This document shows, piece after piece, positions 62,043 through 64,000 of a DNA stretch of 64,000 nt. This DNA comes from Saccharibacillus nicotianae (lineage in GTDB: Bacteria > Bacillota > Bacilli > Paenibacillales > Paenibacillaceae): NCBI RefSeq assembly GCF_042681745.1, contig NZ_JBHUGF010000011.1, forward strand, positions 558,001 through 622,000. The letters run 5' to 3'. The notes under the pieces are model-generated. The model had not been told where the DNA came from. It searched no databases and worked only from the letters and a program-made list of their open reading frames with translations. Every line of letters begins with the position of its first letter. The stretch's first letter is position 1. The translations under genes and the position numbers were made by a program.

Positions 62043-63734
62043 GTGGAGCATACAAATACCCCGCCTAATTTTATAAAAACAGTAATTGCGGAAGACCTAC
62101 AGTCCGGTAAAGTTAATAAGGTCGTTACCCGTTTCCCACCAGAGCCTAACGGTTATCTCCATATTGGTCATGCCAAAGCCATCTGGATTAACTTTGAACT
62201 TGCGAAAGAGTTCGGTGGTAGTACGAACTTACGCTTTGATGATACGAATCCGGCAAAAGAAGATGTAGAATACGTAAAATCGATCGAAGAAGATGTAAAA
62301 TGGTTAGGTTATGAATGGACAGGCAAATATTTTGCTTCCGATTATTTCGATACGATGTATGAAAAAGCAGAATTGTTAATACAAAAAGGATTGGCTTATG
62401 TTGATGATCAATCGGCTGATCAAATTCGTGAAATGCGTGGAACATTAACCGAGCCGGGTACTAACAGCCCGTATCGTGAACGTAGTATTGAAGAAAACTT
62501 GGATTTATTCCGCCGTATGCGTGCAGGTGAGTTCGGTAATGGTGAACGTGTATTGCGTGCGAAGATTGATATGGCTTCACCGAATATCAATTTACGTGAT
62601 CCGGTAATCTACCGTATTGCTCATCTAGAGCATCATAATACAGGTGACAAATGGTGCATTTATCCAATGTATACTTTTGCTCATCCATTAGAAGATGCGA
62701 TAGAACATGTTACACATTCGCTTTGTTCGATTGAATTTGAAGATCAACGCCCGTTTTATGATTGGGTGATTCGTGAATGTGAAGTGGAAGCAGAACCTCA
62801 TCAATATGAATTTGGTCGCTTGAACTTAGCACAGACGTTAACAAGTAAACGTAAGCTGAAGCAACTGGTCGATGAAAATATTGTGGATGGTTGGGATGAT
62901 CCTCGTATGCCGACAATCTCAGGATTACGTCGTCGTGGATATACACCGGAAGGTATTCGTGCTTTTGTCTACGAGACAGGTATTTCTAAGAGTCAAGGCG
63001 TTGTTGATCTACAAACACTAGATCATTTTGTACGTGAAGACTTGAAATTGCGTGTGCCTCGTACAATGGGTATTTTGCGTCCACTTAAAGTGGTAATTAC
63101 CAACTACCCTGAAGGACAAGTAGAAATGTTAGATGCTGAAAATAACACTGAAAATGAAGAAATGGGTATTCGCCAAATTCCATTTTCACGTGAAATTTAT
63201 ATCGAGCAAGATGACTTTATGGAAAATCCACCGAATAAATATTTCCGTCTATTCCCGGGCAATGAAGTTCGCTTGAAACATGCTTACTTTATCAAATGTA
63301 ATGATGTCATCAAAGATGAAGAAGGCAACGTCACAGAAATTCATTGTACGTATGATGTAGAAACGAAAAGCGGTAGCGGATTTACCGGACGTAAAGTTAA
63401 AGGAACGATTCACTGGGTGGAAGCAAGCCAAGCAGTTCCAGCGGAATTCCGTCTGTATGAGCCATTGATTACAGCGGAAGAAGCAGACGCAGAATTAACC
63501 GATGAGAACGAAGAAACTACTGAAAAAACGTTTTTGGATTATTTGAATCCAAAATCACTTGAAGTGGTGCATGGATTTGTAGAACCTGGTTTGAAAGATT
63601 CCAAAGCGTATGACCGCTATCAATTTTTCCGTCATGGTTATTTCAGTGCTGATCCGAAATACACCATGCCAGGTGATCCGGTCTTTAACCTTGTTGTATC
63701 AATGAAGAGTTCTTTCAAATTGCCAAAAGCATAA
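62043..63734 (+). CDS. glnS: Glutaminyl-tRNA synthetase
   Basis: 563 residues. FPPEPNGYLHIGHAKAIW is the class I HIGH region; LTSKRKLKQLV is the KMSKS equivalent; RLNLAQTLTSKRK and GWDDPRMPTISGLRRRGYTP are diagnostic of GlnRS. The anticodon-binding barrels fill the C-terminal half. GTG 62043 is preferred because GAAAGG is 9 bases upstream; the TTG at 62034 touches it. It charges tRNA-Gln directly; most Firmicutes instead use GatCAB. A perfect terminator follows at 63781. Confidence 0.96.
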   Translation: MEHTNTPPNFIKTVIAEDLQSGKVNKVVTRFPPEPNGYLHIGHAKAIWINFELAKEFGGSTNLRFDDTNPAKEDVEYVKSIEEDVKWLGYEWTGKYFASDYFDTMYEKAELLIQKGLAYVDDQSADQIREMRGTLTEPGTNSPYRERSIEENLDLFRRMRAGEFGNGERVLRAKIDMASPNINLRDPVIYRIAHLEHHNTGDKWCIYPMYTFAHPLEDAIEHVTHSLCSIEFEDQRPFYDWVIRECEVEAEPHQYEFGRLNLAQTLTSKRKLKQLVDENIVDGWDDPRMPTISGLRRRGYTPEGIRAFVYETGISKSQGVVDLQTLDHFVREDLKLRVPRTMGILRPLKVVITNYPEGQVEMLDAENNTENEEMGIRQIPFSREIYIEQDDFMENPPNKYFRLFPGNEVRLKHAYFIKCNDVIKDEEGNVTEIHCTYDVETKSGSGFTGRKVKGTIHWVEASQAVPAEFRLYEPLITAEEADAELTDENEETTEKTFLDYLNPKSLEVVHGFVEPGLKDSKAYDRYQFFRHGYFSADPKYTMPGDPVFNLVVSMKSSFKLPKA

Positions 63735-63780
63735 GAGTGATCTACCTCTATAACAAATCAAATAAGAATAAATAGTATCA

Positions 63781-63820
63781 AAAAACCGCCTGTTCTCAAT
63801 TAGTGAGAAGGGCGGTTTTT
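63781..63820 (+). terminator. Rho-independent terminator of glnS
   Basis: AAAAACCGCC / GGCGGTTTTT with an inner TTCTCA/TGAGAA helix and T run. It can also act on the convergent minus-strand gene. Confidence 0.95.
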
Positions 63821-63922
63821 ATTTGATCTATTATCAAACTGTAGAGTATTGGATATGGTGCAAAAGATAACGTTGATATCATGCATAGATATTGTATAAC
63901 CTATTCAAGCTTATCAACGGCT

Positions 63923-64000
63923 TTAATACTGTTCGTCTTCTTCATCCATCCGGTATTGCGTGCGCTTCACATTGAGCCACATCGATGCGAATCCGATCGC
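63923..64000 (-). CDS. C-terminus of a minus-strand gene cut by the window edge
   Basis: The last 25 codons and stop (63923-63925) of an open frame that continues beyond base 64000. Visible: AIGFASMWLNVKRTQYRMD and an acidic end EEDEQY. A hydrophobic start followed by a basic then acidic tail suggests a small membrane protein, but the family cannot be told. Confidence 0.5.
   Translation of the reverse strand, partial: AIGFASMWLNVKRTQYRMDEEDEQY

Overview
The window looks like a low-GC Gram-positive spore-former of the Paenibacillus type. This rests on strong AGGAGG ribosome-binding sites, secreted proteins with copper-amine-oxidase-like (stalk) domains, a GlnRS gene, a Rex/Fur/ECF regulatory style and AT-rich intergenic DNA. 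The genus is an inference from gene content; there is no rRNA to confirm it. There is no tRNA, rRNA, CRISPR array or insertion sequence that I can see.

Bases 1-19195 hold the distal half of an extracellular contractile injection system (eCIS, the antifeeding-prophage / PVC / metamorphosis-associated family). In order: the tail of an unknown gene cut by the window edge, a LysM tube-baseplate adaptor, a gp27-like hub, a separate gp5/gpV-like spike, a gp25 wedge protein, two baseplate-J wedge proteins, a propeller plus tail-protein-I protein, and a conserved protein of unknown function. A minus-strand pair follows (DUF4280 PAAR-like tip and a membrane-anchored MORN-repeat protein). Then comes a large membrane receptor whose cyclase homology domain has lost its catalytic residues. 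The block ends with a DUF4157 (eCIS-core) cargo protein carrying an Ntox21-like polymorphic toxin C-terminus and, coupled to it, a probable immunity gene. Sheath, tube, tape measure, ATPase and cap genes are not in view and must lie upstream if present. The toxin-immunity cargo suggests that this particle, or an eCIS ancestor, targets bacteria. That is the most interesting reading of the window.

Bases 19300-34000 are mostly ordinary chromosome: an SDR dehydrogenase, a ThuA-like protein, a phasin-like/UbiB pair, a stalk-domain protein plus a very large secreted protein, a SulP transporter, a DEAD-box RNA helicase with a basic low-complexity tail, and a YdcZ-Crp-YdcZ trio. A second toxin-immunity-like pair (33770-34727) stands beside a perfect 44-base palindrome. 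Next come a heterodimeric ABC exporter with clear catalytic asymmetry, glutaminase, and a Fur-controlled siderophore permease set.

Bases 43000-50100 contain a PdxH-like oxidase, a water-forming NADH oxidase with Rex/Fnr-like dyads built into its promoter, a formate/nitrite-type channel with a similar dyad, an acetyltransferase and two tandem paralogous soluble hybrid histidine kinases. Bases 50200-54000 carry a stalk-domain secreted protein with a structured leader, an unexplained hairpin, and an ECF41 sigma factor next to its classical partner, a carboxymuconolactone-decarboxylase/AhpD-like gene, with a matching promoter. Bases 56500-60831 form a three-gene operon (Hpt-REC-degenerate GGDEF-REC regulator, membrane HEAT-repeat protein, processive family-2 glycosyltransferase) that looks like a regulated exopolysaccharide synthase. 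The window ends with GlnRS and the tail of a minus-strand gene.
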